From Owenia fusiformis (lineage: Eukaryota > Annelida > Polychaeta > Sabellida > Oweniidae): 64,000 nt of DNA. Shown here in pieces: positions 1-13,200 of the stretch. The notes below the pieces were generated by a model that was not told the origin of the DNA, did no database searches, and saw only the letters and a list, made by a program, of their open reading frames with translations. Where the stretch lies: contig CAIIXF020000005.1 in assembly GCA_903813345.2 (NCBI GenBank), positions 35,283,375-35,347,374 on the forward strand, read 5' to 3'. How positions within the stretch are numbered: the stretch's first letter is position 1; every line of letters starts with the position of its first letter. The position numbers and the translations under genes were made by a program.

Positions 1-1154
1 CTCAATTTCAAGATTTTTTATGTTTTTTGAATCTTGATTTGATAAAAAGATAAATCACAGATTTTAGGTGAAACAGAGCAACTACCCAATATATTTTTCA
101 TTGATAATCAGGGCAATAATATCTCAATCTTGGAAAATAAGTTAAAATACCTTAAATAATAATCCATGTATTCATCCTTTAGAGTTGAATGGATTTTTCT
201 TAAAACTCTCAAGAATAGTGTATTACAGGGCAAATAAGCATAACAAATAATAATTGAAAAAAAATTTTACTATGATTTTTTACTCAGCTTTAATATCATC
301 AAATCGTAGAGTTTTATCATTATTGCAGACACATCATTTCCATCCCAGATTTCAATCTGGCTACTGCATGATTGTTTAGGAGTTTATGCTGGCATAAAAG
401 TCAATGGAACCACTATGATATCATTTTAGGCTATTAAATTAGTCGTAGATATCAATTCTGCAAACCATGTTATTCTTTATTGGCTGATCATATTTGTGAT
501 ATGAGACCACATGGTGTCTGTGATTGCTAATAGTACTAGGTTTTATTTTTGTCCTTTCTACACCATTTAACATTCATATTTGTGATATTTGCAACTTATG
601 TAAACTGTTTGTATATTGTTTTATATTTGTGATTTCTTTAGCCATATAATGATTGTATTTATATTTATATTTTAGATCACTTGGCTTTGTAATGTTCCAT
701 GTATATATGATTGCTAGGCAAAAAAATATTTCTGAGGGCGAGTTGAGGTCGAAAAGATGATAATATGTTACACATTTGTACTTTCTAATATTTGTGTTTC
801 TTGGTTAAATAATATGCTACATTTATAATTTCTATGGCTTAAAATGTAACATATTTGTGATTTCTAGGCCTTCAAATGTTACACATTTGTGATTTCTAGG
901 CCTAAAATGTTACACATTTGTGATTTCTAGGCTTTAAAATATTACACATATGTGATTTTTAGACCTTAAAATGTTATACATTTGTAATTTTTAGGCCTTA
1001 AAATGTTACACATTTGTGATTTCTAGGCCTTAAAGTGTTACACATTTATGATTTCTAAACCTTAAAATGTTACACATTTGTGATTTCTAGGCCTTAGAAT
1101 GTAACACATTTGTGATTTCTAGGCCTTAAAATGTAACACATTTGTGATTTCTAG
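1..1154 (+). other. CADPS intron (3' part)
   Basis: Upstream intron sequence leading to the acceptor at 1153-1154. No exon was recognised in 1-760. Degenerate relatives of the 32-bp repeat (TTTGTGATTTCT) appear from about 560. Confidence 0.7.
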
Positions 1155-1157
1155 GCC
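838..1157 (+). repeat. 32-bp tandem array carrying a splice acceptor
   Basis: About ten units of the type TTAAAATGTTACACATTTG followed by TGATTTCTAGGCC, 32 bp apart. The last unit forms the acceptor and first bases (GCC) of the CADPS exon at 1155. Nearly every unit retains a pyrimidine-rich TTTCTAG or TTTTTAG, so each is a decoy or alternative acceptor; one unit reads CTAAACC and has lost it. Confidence 0.9.
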
Positions 1158-1248
1158 ACACAATGCTAACATGAACAAGATGGATGTTGCAGAAGACAGT
1201 GAGCCTGGCCTATCAAAACTGGATGTTGTCTTGTCATTCACTTTAGAA
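1155..1248 (+). CDS. CADPS: CADPS exon, start of C2 domain
   Basis: Reads [18 protein letters not shown] then [13 protein letters not shown], entering in phase 1 and leaving in phase 0 at a GTAAGT donor. The acceptor TTTGTGATTTCTAG and the first three exon bases GCC are the last unit of the adjoining 32-bp tandem array, so the splice site itself is repeat-derived or was the seed of the repeat. Confidence 0.9.
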
Positions 1249-4200
1249 GTAAGTATCCACGCCTACCAAGTACTTCACTAAGTTGCAGTTGCCATTTCCT
1301 AAACAAATGGGACAACATTTATTTTGGAAAATAAGGCCTACATTTAGTCTAAAATGGAAAAAGTTTCTCATATTTTGTGGCCCATTTAAATTATGGCCAT
1401 CTTAGAATTTGTTCAAAATGACAAAGAATATCCTCAGTGCTTGCAGCTAGAAGACGGACCGGTTCGGGGCAATCTGCTTGCAACGAGAAGACGGACCGGT
1501 TCGGGGCAATAGCTGATGAAATTCTTTGTCACAAAGTTTGGCTTTTTTTATAAAATCAAATGCGCGTCATTGAAACTCACAAGATGTAAATAGCATGTCA
1601 TTTACATCATACCTTGATGGGGAAAAATAGATCTTATATGTTAGAAGTACTAAATAAAAGTTATCGTGAAAATGAGACAGTCGTTCTCGAGAGAAAAGAG
1701 CATAAATGCGCATTTAGAGAGTTTTTGTCCGTTTAAAAATCTGTAAAAAATTGGGGTACTTAAAAGTATCGGGAGGCATCATATATTTCAAATTAGACAT
1801 GAGGAAGTCAATATTGAGCAAGTTATGGCTGTTTTAAATTCAAATAAAACCGTTAACCCGTACCAGTCCAGCTTTTGACCCGTACCGGTCAATTTTCGTT
1901 AGCTGCGTATACCAAGGGTGGTATTAATATCAAATCTTATTGATATGCAAAAATGTATACATGTGATCCCCTTAACTATCAACCTCAATATGTGGAGGTA
2001 TTAATATTAGAGGAAAAAACTTTAACATAAGATACTAGTAACTAATATGACTAAAACATGATCATTTCTATTTCCAGAAAATCTATTTACGCCATATCAC
2101 GTCTTTGATTATGTGATTATGAAATGAAATAAAATGTTTATCATGTATATATAGGTTGTTGTTATGGAAGTCCGTGGGTTGAAGTTTCTTCAGCCTAACA
2201 AGATTGTTTACTGTACCATGGAAGTAGAAGGAGGGGATAAATTACAAACTGACCAGGCTGAAGCAGGAAAACCAACGTAAGATCCTAACACTTCATTTCA
2301 CCCCCCAAAGTACACTCTTATGATGCATTTCTTTTTAGTTTAGATAGTTTTTAAAAATTCTTATTTTTCCCACACTTACTTAGACACATGGAAATAGATA
2401 TATATGAAGATCCTCTCATAGCTTCCCCTTTGCTATAATCACATTAAAAGCTATCACTATTATGAACTCCTGTTTTCTATAATTTCTATTTTTAAATATC
2501 CTATTGACACCCATGTGATTTTAATCTGTCAATGTGAGCAACTCATAATTTAATTAATTAGACAGTCTTAATATTGTTCATTTGACAAGCTCAAGGAAAT
2601 TTGGATTTTCAAAACATTAATCTAAATTCTCTATTCTGATTGCCCATGATCTGCAATACTCATACTGTATTGCATTTTGTGTTTTGATTTTGTTTTGATT
2701 TCTTTAGATGGGACACACAGGGTGATTTTACTACCACCCACCCTCTGCCAATAGTGAAGGTGAAACTATACACAGAAAGTTCTGGCGTTCTCAGCTTAGA
2801 AGACAAAGAATTGGGAAAGGTAAAGACCAAAAATTGACTCATTGAATGCAACTATTGCATCATCACTGATTTGTTTTGTCAAATGCATGTATTTAGAAAG
2901 TAATCATTTTCCTTTCAACTTACTTTATGACTTTTGACTATAAAATTGTTTCTGTACATCAATGATTTGAGTGTAAACCTTATTAAAAACCATGCTATAT
3001 CAGTTTATCCATTAATATTCATATCCATTAATGAGGGTAATTAATTATTAAGAGTTGTTAATTATCAATATTTATTGTTAATTTTAGGTTATTATTCACC
3101 CCACATCAAACAGTTCCAAGATGCCAGAGTGGTACGCTTTACAGAAAACCAAAAATTGTCCAGACATCCTCAAAATTAAGATAGTTGTGCGAATGGACAA
3201 ACCTCAAAACATGAAGCATTCTGGGTATGAACCTCTTTTTTCTTTGGTCACATATTTAGAATAAAACTGCTGTAAAATGGAAAAGCATATAATTTGAAAC
3301 ATTTTCAGAATTTGCTTCGAAATTTAATTTTTAAAGATCATGATTAAGTGTCCAAATTAACAGTCCAAAACACACTAATTTAATTATTTGAATGAATGCT
3401 TTTGATATAATCTAGGATTGGACATGAAAATATTTTTTAGAATGTTGCATCTTGCCATTTCTATATGCTAAGCAAATATCTGCCACATACAAACATTCAT
3501 GAACCAAGTAACTGTTTCATTTCCCTGATGTGTGGAACATTTGAATAAATTGAGTGGAAAATCTAATCCCATGGGCTTGAATTTGCTCAAAATAGATTCC
3601 ATTCATTTGTTTGTATGACATCCAAGCAAGTAATCATGTTTTCCAAAGTATTTACTGGGTTTTACTGGGGACATTTTGACATGATGTTACCCAAAGTAAT
3701 GTTTACTAAATCATGAAACCGTATATAGTGCCTCGGCTAATATGGACTTTTAAATGACATTAGTTTAACATTATCGCTCATTTCCTATATTTATTTGATG
3801 AAAATATTGAAAATTGTACAAACTAGAAGAAATCACTTTAGTTTTTGAACAACCTCTGTTTATTTTTATTTTTTTAATCTTTTTATTGTAAAATTGTATT
3901 TTTGTTTATCTATTCCAGGTATCTTTATGCCCTTGGAAAAGGAGTGTGGAAAAAATGGAAGAAGCGTTACTTTGTCTTGGTTCAGGTATGTGTAAAAGGC
4001 CCCATGTAGTGTTTGAAAATACATTTTTACTAACGTACACTCATTTTATTTTAATGTTGTAAAATATTGTGAAGTATGTACTGACACTATGTACTGAAAA
4101 CAGCAAAGTTGAGAATCTTGGGAAAAACATATTGAAAACTTGGACAGAGAAAGTGTTTAAATATGCGCCTAAAAAGGCGCTCCCATTTGTAGGTTATAAT

Positions 4201-7200
4201 GTACTTATTTTCTGAGTATTAGATAGTGAGACCATCTTGACTTATCAAGGTATTTTGTATGATTGAAAGGAACGTAATGTTATTCTGTTATTATACAGTA
4301 TGACATAATAAAGAAAAAATCCGAAGCCAATCAGGAATGAATGGCATGTTCAATTAAAAATCTTGTCATATTCAACCTTAGGCATTGTCTTTTAATACGA
4401 AAAATGAAGAAAACACAATGTCATCTTTCATACGTGAACAATAGCTTTGCTTTAATGGCGTAAAAATAGATAAATCATTAAATGAATTAATATGGTTAAT
4501 GTGGTTTTTATATACCACTTTGCTTGGTATCTCTGCATGTCTACATAAAAGGGAGTGAAAAATTGAAAAAGAACTAACATTATCTTCTTAATATAATAGT
4601 AAGTGGGAAATAATGTGGATGAAGAATCAATGTAACAGATTCTTGGTTAATTATAGTACTTTGATTGATGGGTGAAATTGCTTGACCTGAAACCTTTATC
4701 TTTCTGATGACAAGCCTGGCATTTGACGGTGCCCTTTAATGAAATACAATGATGAACATCGACAACATTTTTTTTATTTAAACCCACTTTACGATCTTGA
4801 TAAGGATAAATTGCTGAAATACTGATCTAATTCATTAACTCTTTGATGTAAGAGACTGTATCTCAGTCATTTTGATTTGAATATTTGATATACTGTAAAA
4901 CGTTTTTGTTGAATTATAAGAATGGGTTTGATATGGACAGTTGATTGTAATACGTATGATCCTTTTTGTTTTTATGAAAGTAAGAATAGAGACTTAAAAC
5001 TAATAACAAGACTTGTTGTTTTGAAATATGATCTCATGTGTGAATATTTGTTAAAATATGACAGGCTCACTTGACAGAGTAATCACCTTTGCTGGACCAC
5101 TGCTACTATTAAGTTGTCATGGCCCTGTCAAATATGCCACATTATAATGCCAGTTATATTCAATTACAATTTTGTCAGAATTGAATTCAGCGTATTAACT
5201 ATTGTTATAAATAGGTTGAGTTAGAGATGACCCTATTACATGAAAAGTTAGAGATGCGCATTTAATAGGTTGAGTTAGAGATGACCCTATTACATGAAAA
5301 GTTAGAGATGCGCATTTAATAGGTTGAGTTAGAGATTACCCTATTACATGAAAAGTTAGAGATGAGCATTGAATAGGTTGAGTTAGAGATGACCCTATTA
5401 CATGAAAAGTTAAGATGCACATTTAATAGGTTGAGTTAGAGATGACCCTATTACATGAAAAAGTTAAGATGCACATTTAATAGGTTGAGTTAGAGATGAC
5501 CCTATTTCATAAAAAGTTAGAAATGAGCATTTAATTGGTGGAATTAAAGATGAGCCCTTAAAGGTCGAGTTAGAGATTAGCCTTTAAATGAATATTTTCT
5601 CTCCAGGTATCCCAATATACATTTGCCATGTGTAGCTACAGAGAGAAGAAACCAGACCCTACTGAGATGATGCAATTAGATGGTTATACAGTGGACTATT
5701 GTGACCCAATAGCAGGTAAATATCCTTTTTATGTCCCCACCACATAGTGTAGACCCTGGTGAGATGATGCAATTAGATGGTTATACAGTGGACTATTGTG
5801 ACCCAATAGCAGGTAAATATCCTTTTTATGTCCCCACCACATAGTGTAGACCCTACTGAGATGATGCAATTAGATGGTTATACAGTGGACTATTGTGACT
5901 CAATAGCAGGTAAATATCCTTTTTATGTCCCCACCACATAGTGTAGACCCTACTGAGATGATGCAATTAGATGGTTATACAGTGGATTATTGTGACCCAA
6001 TAGCAGGTAAATATCCTTTTTATGTCCCCACCACATAGTGTAGACCCTACTGAGATGATGCAATTAGATGGTTATACAGTGGACTATTGTGACCCAATAG
6101 CAGGTAAATATCCTTTTTATGTCCCCACCACATAGTGTAGACCCTACTGAGATGATGCAATTAGATGGTTATACAGTGGACTATTGTGACCCAATAGCAG
6201 GTAAATATCCTTTTTATGTCCCCACCACATAGTGTAGACCCCACTGAGATGATGCAATTAGATGGTTATACAGTGGACTATTGTGACCCAATAGCAGGTA
6301 AATATCCTTTTTATGTCCCCACCACATAGTGTAGACCCTACTGAGATGATGCAATTAGATGGTTATACAGTGGACTATTGTGACCCAATAGCAGGTAAAT
6401 ATCCTTTTTATGTCCCCACCACATAGTGTAGACCCTACTGAGATGATGCAATTAGATGGTTATACAGTGGATTATTGTGACCCAATAGCAGGTAAATATC
6501 CTTTTTATGTCCCCACCACATAGTGTAGACCCCACTGAGATGATGCAATTAGATGGTTATACAGTGGACTATTGTGACCCAATAGCAGGTAAATATCCTT
6601 TTTATGTCCCCACCACATAGTGTAGACCCTACTGAGATGATGCAATTAGATGGTTATACAGTGGACTATTGTGACCCAATAGCAGGTAAATATCCTTTTT
6701 ATGTCCCCACCACATAGTGTAGACCCCACTGAGATGATGCAATTAGATGGTTATACAGTGGACTATTGTGACCCAATAGCAGGTAAATATCCTTTTTATG
6801 TCCCCACCACATAGTGTAGACCCTACTGAGATGATGCAATTAGATGGTTATACAGTGGACTATTGTGACCCAATAGCAGGTAAATATCCTTTTTATGTCC
6901 CCACCACATAGTGTAGACCCCACTGAGATGATGCAATTAGATGGTTATACAGTGGATTATTGTGACCCAATAGCAGGTAAATATCCTTTTTATGTCCCCA
7001 CCACATAGTGTAGACCCCACTGAGATGATGCAATTAGATGGTTATACAGTGGACTATTGTGACCCAATAGCAGGTAAATATCCTTTTTATGTCCCCACCA
7101 CATAGTGTAGACCCTACTGAGATGATGCAATTAGATGGTTATACAGTGGACTATTGTGACCTAATAGCAGGTAAATATCCTTTTTATGTCCCCACCACAT

Positions 7201-10200
7201 AGTGTAGACCCTACTGAGATGATGCAATTAGATGGTTATACAGTGGATTATTGTGACCCAATAGCAGGTAAATATCCTTTTTATGTCCGCAACCACATAG
7301 TGTAGACCCTACTGAGATGATGCAATTAGATGGTTATACAGTGGACTATTGTGACCCAATAGCAGGTAAATATCCTTTTTATGTCCCCACCACATAGTGT
7401 AGACCCTACTGAGATGATGCAATTAGATGGTTATACAGTGGATTATTGTGACCCAATAGCAGGTAAATATCCTTTTTATGTCCCCACCACATAGTGTAGA
7501 CCCTACTGAGATGATGCAATTAGATGGTTATACAGTGGATTATTGTGACCCAATAGCAGGTAAATATCCTTTTTATGTCCCCACCACATAGTGTAGACCC
7601 TACTGAGATGATGCAATTAGATGGTTATACAGTGGATTATTGTGACTCAATAGCAGGTAAATATCCTTTTTATGTCCGCAACCACATAGTGTAGACCCTA
7701 CTGAGATGATGCAATTAGATGGTTATACAGTGGATTATTGTGACCCAATAGCAGGTAAATATCCTTTTTATGTCCGCAACCACATAGTGTAGACCCTACT
7801 GAGATGATGCAATTAGATGGTTATACAGTGGACTATTGTGACCCAATAGCAGGTAAATATCCTTTTTATGTCCCCACCACATAGTGTAGATCCTGGTGAG
7901 ATGATGCAATTAGATGGTTATACAGTGGACTATTGTGACCCAATAGCAGGTAAATATCCTTTTTATGTCCCCACCACATAGTGTAGACCCTACTGAGATG
8001 ATGCAATTAGATGGTTATACAGTGGACTATTGTGACCCAATAGCAGGTAAATATCCTTTTTATGTCCCCACCACATAGTGTAGACCCTACTGAGATGATG
8101 CAACTAGATGGTTATACAGTGGATTATTGTGACCCAATAGCAGGTAAATATATTTCTTATTATTTCATGGTTATCATGTTTGAAGTGTGATGTGCAGTGC
8201 AAAAGAGTGAAATTAACAAGAGTGAATAAGAACAGGCATGTAGTCATCATTTTTTTGTTGTTAAACCAAACACTTTTTATCAACATTATTAATTACATGC
8301 CCAGATAAGTTCTATAAAGTCATAAAAATGATATATGATTTTTGTTTCAGATGTTGAGGGTGGGCGACATTTCTTCAATGTTGTTAAAGAGGGCGATAGT
8401 GTGATGTTTGCCACGGATGATGAGAATGAACGCCAGCTATGGGTACAGGCTGTTGTGAGAGCCACGGGGCAGTCCCATAAACCAACACCCCCACAAGTGC
8501 AGCAGCCTAATAGGATCAGCAACACACAGATATCAAGGATGCAAGGAGGTGAGAGAGAAACTGACTTAATGTTAAATGAACCTCTATAAGTGAACAACCT
8601 TCAAAGTGGAACACTTTTAGAGATTCCAATTGTGTTCAACTTAGACAGGTTTACTGTAATCTTAACAGGGTTCGTACACACCTGGAAATGTCAGGGAAAT
8701 TGATTTATTTTTCCAGGTGCTGGAAATGTCAGGGAATTTTAAAATTGGGTCAAAAAGGGCCAAAAATGTCAGGGAATTTTGAAACAGTAGATGTGTCAGG
8801 GAAATGTCAGGGAATTTTGTATCAATGTTGAAAGAATAATGTTCCAGCAAAATACATTTTAGGGCTATGACAGGATATAAGTGAAATCCCAAATCATCTA
8901 GTTGTTTCCACAAATTGCAAATCTTTTCATTAGGGTTGGTTGAATGACATTAGATCTGGTATTGTCTATTTGTAAGAACAGTGTGAACATTACACTGAAA
9001 CCGAACAATAAAAATAATGTATAGATGATTTAATACAATTATGCTTTTTTATGTAGTAAGCTTAGTCTTAGGCCATTCAAAGTTAATTACTGGTATATAT
9101 TTCATGGTTTGATGAGGGGTTAATCTGAGGGGGGGGGCGGGAGGTGAAAAACAAAAAAAAATTCTGGGAGCTCTTTACAATGTAAAATTGTATTTATATT
9201 AAGAAGCTGTCTGTTCGACAGTCCGATTGTATGTTAGTCTTTTCAACTTTCAGGGGCTTTGCCAATTTTAAAAACCTTAGCACAAAATGTGTGTGAGGTA
9301 CTATTAACAGTTTTTGAATTTGGTCCAAATTTTTCTTCTTGTAAAGATGAACCCAGCATTTTACTTTGGCTCAAATTTTGTATGATGTAGCCTTAGGGAC
9401 AAAGACCTGCTCAAGAAGAAATATTCAAGATGGTCTCTGAATTCAACATTGCCACCATTTTTTATGAAATTTTTGATAATTTAAAGAAATTTGATTCCTG
9501 ATAACACAAAATACTGATTATTTGATTTGGTATCATAGGCCTGAGCCTTTTCGTGATCTGGTGATGCTACTTGAGAAGGAATTTCTAATATGGTGTCAAT
9601 TGTTTTGGTGTAATTTTCCCAAAAGGGAGAAGACAATAGTAATGCCAGGTTATTGCTATCATATAATGTTCACAATGGTAGTATTCAATAGAAATATGTT
9701 TCATTAGGTGGGAATTGTCCCTCAAGTGAGTTGCTATTTTTCTAGGAGAATTTAGATCAGAATTTTAAAGTTTCAGTTGTCATTTGGATTCATTACAAAA
9801 CATTAACAAATTATAGTTTAAAATGCTTAGAATGCACCATATACAATTGTCAATTTAGAAAAATTTCCGGGGGTGAACCCCCGTACCCCCTTTTGGTTTT
9901 CCTTAGCTTGCAGTGATGCAAACCCCAAAAGATGCACCTCCTTGACACTTGTTGGCTATGCCCCTGTACATGTATGTTTACCTTTGGCCTTATGCAATGT
10001 AAAATATGTAATATTAAAAATAAAATGTATCAGGAATAAATTGGTGAATAAGACTGCCTGTTCAAGTAGCTAAGTCATGAGAAATGGTACTGAAGGAGAA
10101 ACCCCAAATGTTTCATAATAAGTCTTTTTGTCTTGAATAATACAGTTGTTTGAGACTTTTTAGAGGGTGCGCGAGGAAAATTAGATCTGGAAATTTCCTT

Positions 10201-13200
10201 TTTTGCCTGGAAATGTCAGGGAATTGTCAGGGAAATTCATTTTGAAAAAGGTGTACGAACCCTGCTTAAGCAATGAGGGTCACATTAGGGGATGCATGAA
10301 ATCTGTATTATGGGGATGGATTCCTTATTAATTTTATGATATTTAGTCACTGAGCCCTTAAAATATTGTGCAGTAAGAACTTTGATTTTTAAATACTCAG
10401 TTGTTGGTTTTTCAAAGCCCAAATGCTCATCCAAATCTTGAATTTCAAATACAACATTGAAAAAGCCAGTGGTATAAGTATACGTGGCATTATGCAAAAG
10501 CAGTCACATAATCAGTCATTAAAAATCACAATTTGTAGAACTTCAAAAAACATACTCTTCAATTTGGATATTCCATAATGTTTTCAGATGCTGATCGTGC
10601 CAGAAAGCATGGGTTGGATGAGTTCGTCCTTGCCAACCCTTGTAAATTTGACCATGCTGACCTGTTCAAGTTGCTACAGAGCAGAACACTTGATTACAGG
10701 CTCAGTGATGCCTATACTTGTCTGGTAAGTGTATATTCTGAAATAAGGAACAGGGGTCTATTTGTCCAAACTCCGTAAAGTTACGGATTCGTAAGTCAAT
10801 TGTTCTTTCTCAAACGGAGATTGTGCATTTCTCAAAAGTTCGTAGATTTACGAGATTTTGTGGAATTTATGTTAGTTTACGATATTCATGACATCATAGC
10901 CTTCTTTTTCCGTATTTTTATGGAACTGTTTACGGAAGAATTACGATACAGAGATACAATTTGAAAACTCCACATCTTTCTCGTAACTTTTTCAATTCTA
11001 TGGAAATAGTAACTTTACGGATCTGCAACTTTACGGAGTTTGGAAAAATAGACCCCAGGTCCATGTATAGGGGTTGAGTACTGTTTGATTTTGGATATAG
11101 GGACCAAGAAGATGCATATCGTTCCAGAGGGATAAACTTTGAATCCAAAACCGACCTTAAATCTTATACCCAATTGATTGAAATTAAAATTGAAGCTTCA
11201 TTTGTTGTAAAAACATCTGTGTACTAACTAAACCCTGTTTTTCTAAATGTCAGAAGTAGACAAATTCATTGGTTTTTTGCCCATACCTTCCCTGATACTA
11301 AAGCCCACTTCCATTTGATGCGGATTGAATGAAATTCGAATTTTCACTTTTCTGTTTAGGGTTGGTTCAGTCCAGGACAGGTATTTGTACTGGATGAGTA
11401 TTGTGCCAGATACGGAGTGAGGGGTTGCCACCGCCATCTATGTTATCTGAGTGATCTACTTGATAGGGCGGAGCAGGGCATCATGATTGACCCCACCCTC
11501 ATACACTACAGCTATGCATTCTGTGCGTCACATGTACATGGAAACAAGTATGTACATATATGGTGGTTTGATATATGTAAACGCTATGAATGATTGTATG
11601 TGGAACACTGGAACATCCTTGGTTGCTAAAATGTGTTCCACTTAGGATGTGTTCCACTTAGGAGGTGTTCTGCATATGAGGTCTTGCAGTTACTGAGTGT
11701 GATTTACACTAAAGGGGTAACAAGGCCTGTAGAGAGAAATTTCGAAATATTTTACTTTTTCTGAACTCGCAGGGCAACATTTGGCTGTACATCTTCTTAG
11801 ACATACCTATTTTCTTAAAATGTATGCAAAACTATCAATTTCAGCATTAAGAAGTGCAAATTCAGTTCAAAGCTTCTATAGAGGGAGTCCCACTTATAGA
11901 TTTTTAAGATTAACCATGTTTCAAGAGGAATATCAACTAAAATAATGTTCATCCAGGGGGTTTCTTTGGAAATAATAAAAATATATGTTAGTCTTGAAGA
12001 AATAACCAAACTTAGAGATATTTTGACACTTGTCCATGATCGTTCAATGGCCCCTCTGCAATCATTGTTGCACCTTTAAGTCTTGGTTAAGAGACTGAAA
12101 AGGTGTTCCACTTTTAAAGGTGTTCCAATTAGAGAAGTGTTCCACTTCATAAGTGCTATCGCAAATTCATTTAATTTCCTAAATATCAAAAATAGATTCT
12201 TCCTTTTTTTCATTTTAATACATTTATGAGTACAGTGCAATGTATTGAATTATGAAATTCAAAACCTAAATTAAGTTATGTAACTAATGTGTGTATTAAA
12301 TTGTTAAAACTCGTTAAAGATGGTAAACTGCGAAATCTGTAAATATCCTATCATCAGTGTTTATATACATGGCTTCATAATTATTTCAAAATGTTATCTT
12401 TGCATTTCAGACCTGATGGTATTGGAACAGTTACAGTTGTTGAAAAACGCTGTTTTGACCAGATTAAAGAAAGACTTTGCATACTTCTTCAAAACCAAAT
12501 TACCAATTTCAGGTCAGTAACTTAACATCCCACTGTTGTGAAGTTCCTTTAGGGTCACAAAAAGTATATTTCTTTGCTCATTATATTTCACTTCTTTTAC
12601 TGAGTGGACATTTGTAGGTTGTATCTATTATGTCATTGTGGCTTATTAAGATTTTAGAAAACCATGAAAAATTATAATTTATTTCACCAGTTTTAGAAAT
12701 TTTTAATCAGGTATACTCTAACAAAGGTATATATATTTAAGAAATATAGACCGAAGAGCAGGGGTAAATTTGTTCCGTACCCCGAACGACCGAAGGGAGT
12801 GAGGGGTTTCGAAAGCTTTTGTGCCTAGCCCTAAGGTGTGTATTCGGCAATATTACCCCAGCTCTGAGGTCTATATTACAATTCGAACATGAAAACTCAC
12901 CAAAATGTTTTGAATTTTCATTATGGTCCGCCATTACTACGACCCGCAGTTATGACGTCACATATTACCAGGGGTATTCTTCACAAATATAACCTGGGTG
13001 AAATGTTGACTTTGTTTACAGTTTATATGCTATACATTGGATTGAACATTTACATTTCTGTTTGTTTGTAGATACTGCTTCCCATTTGGCCGGCCTGAGG
13101 GTGCCCTGAAAGCCACTGTCTCCCTCCTTGAACGGGTATTTAAATATTCAACCATTTTTCTTGAACCTCCTTTAACAGTCAGCTAAATATGGTGTCATTT

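Noticed and set aside
5656-8143. CRISPR-like or satellite interpretation of the regular array
   Set aside because: Units are contiguous with no unique spacers, and the repeat is clearly CADPS exon plus donor.
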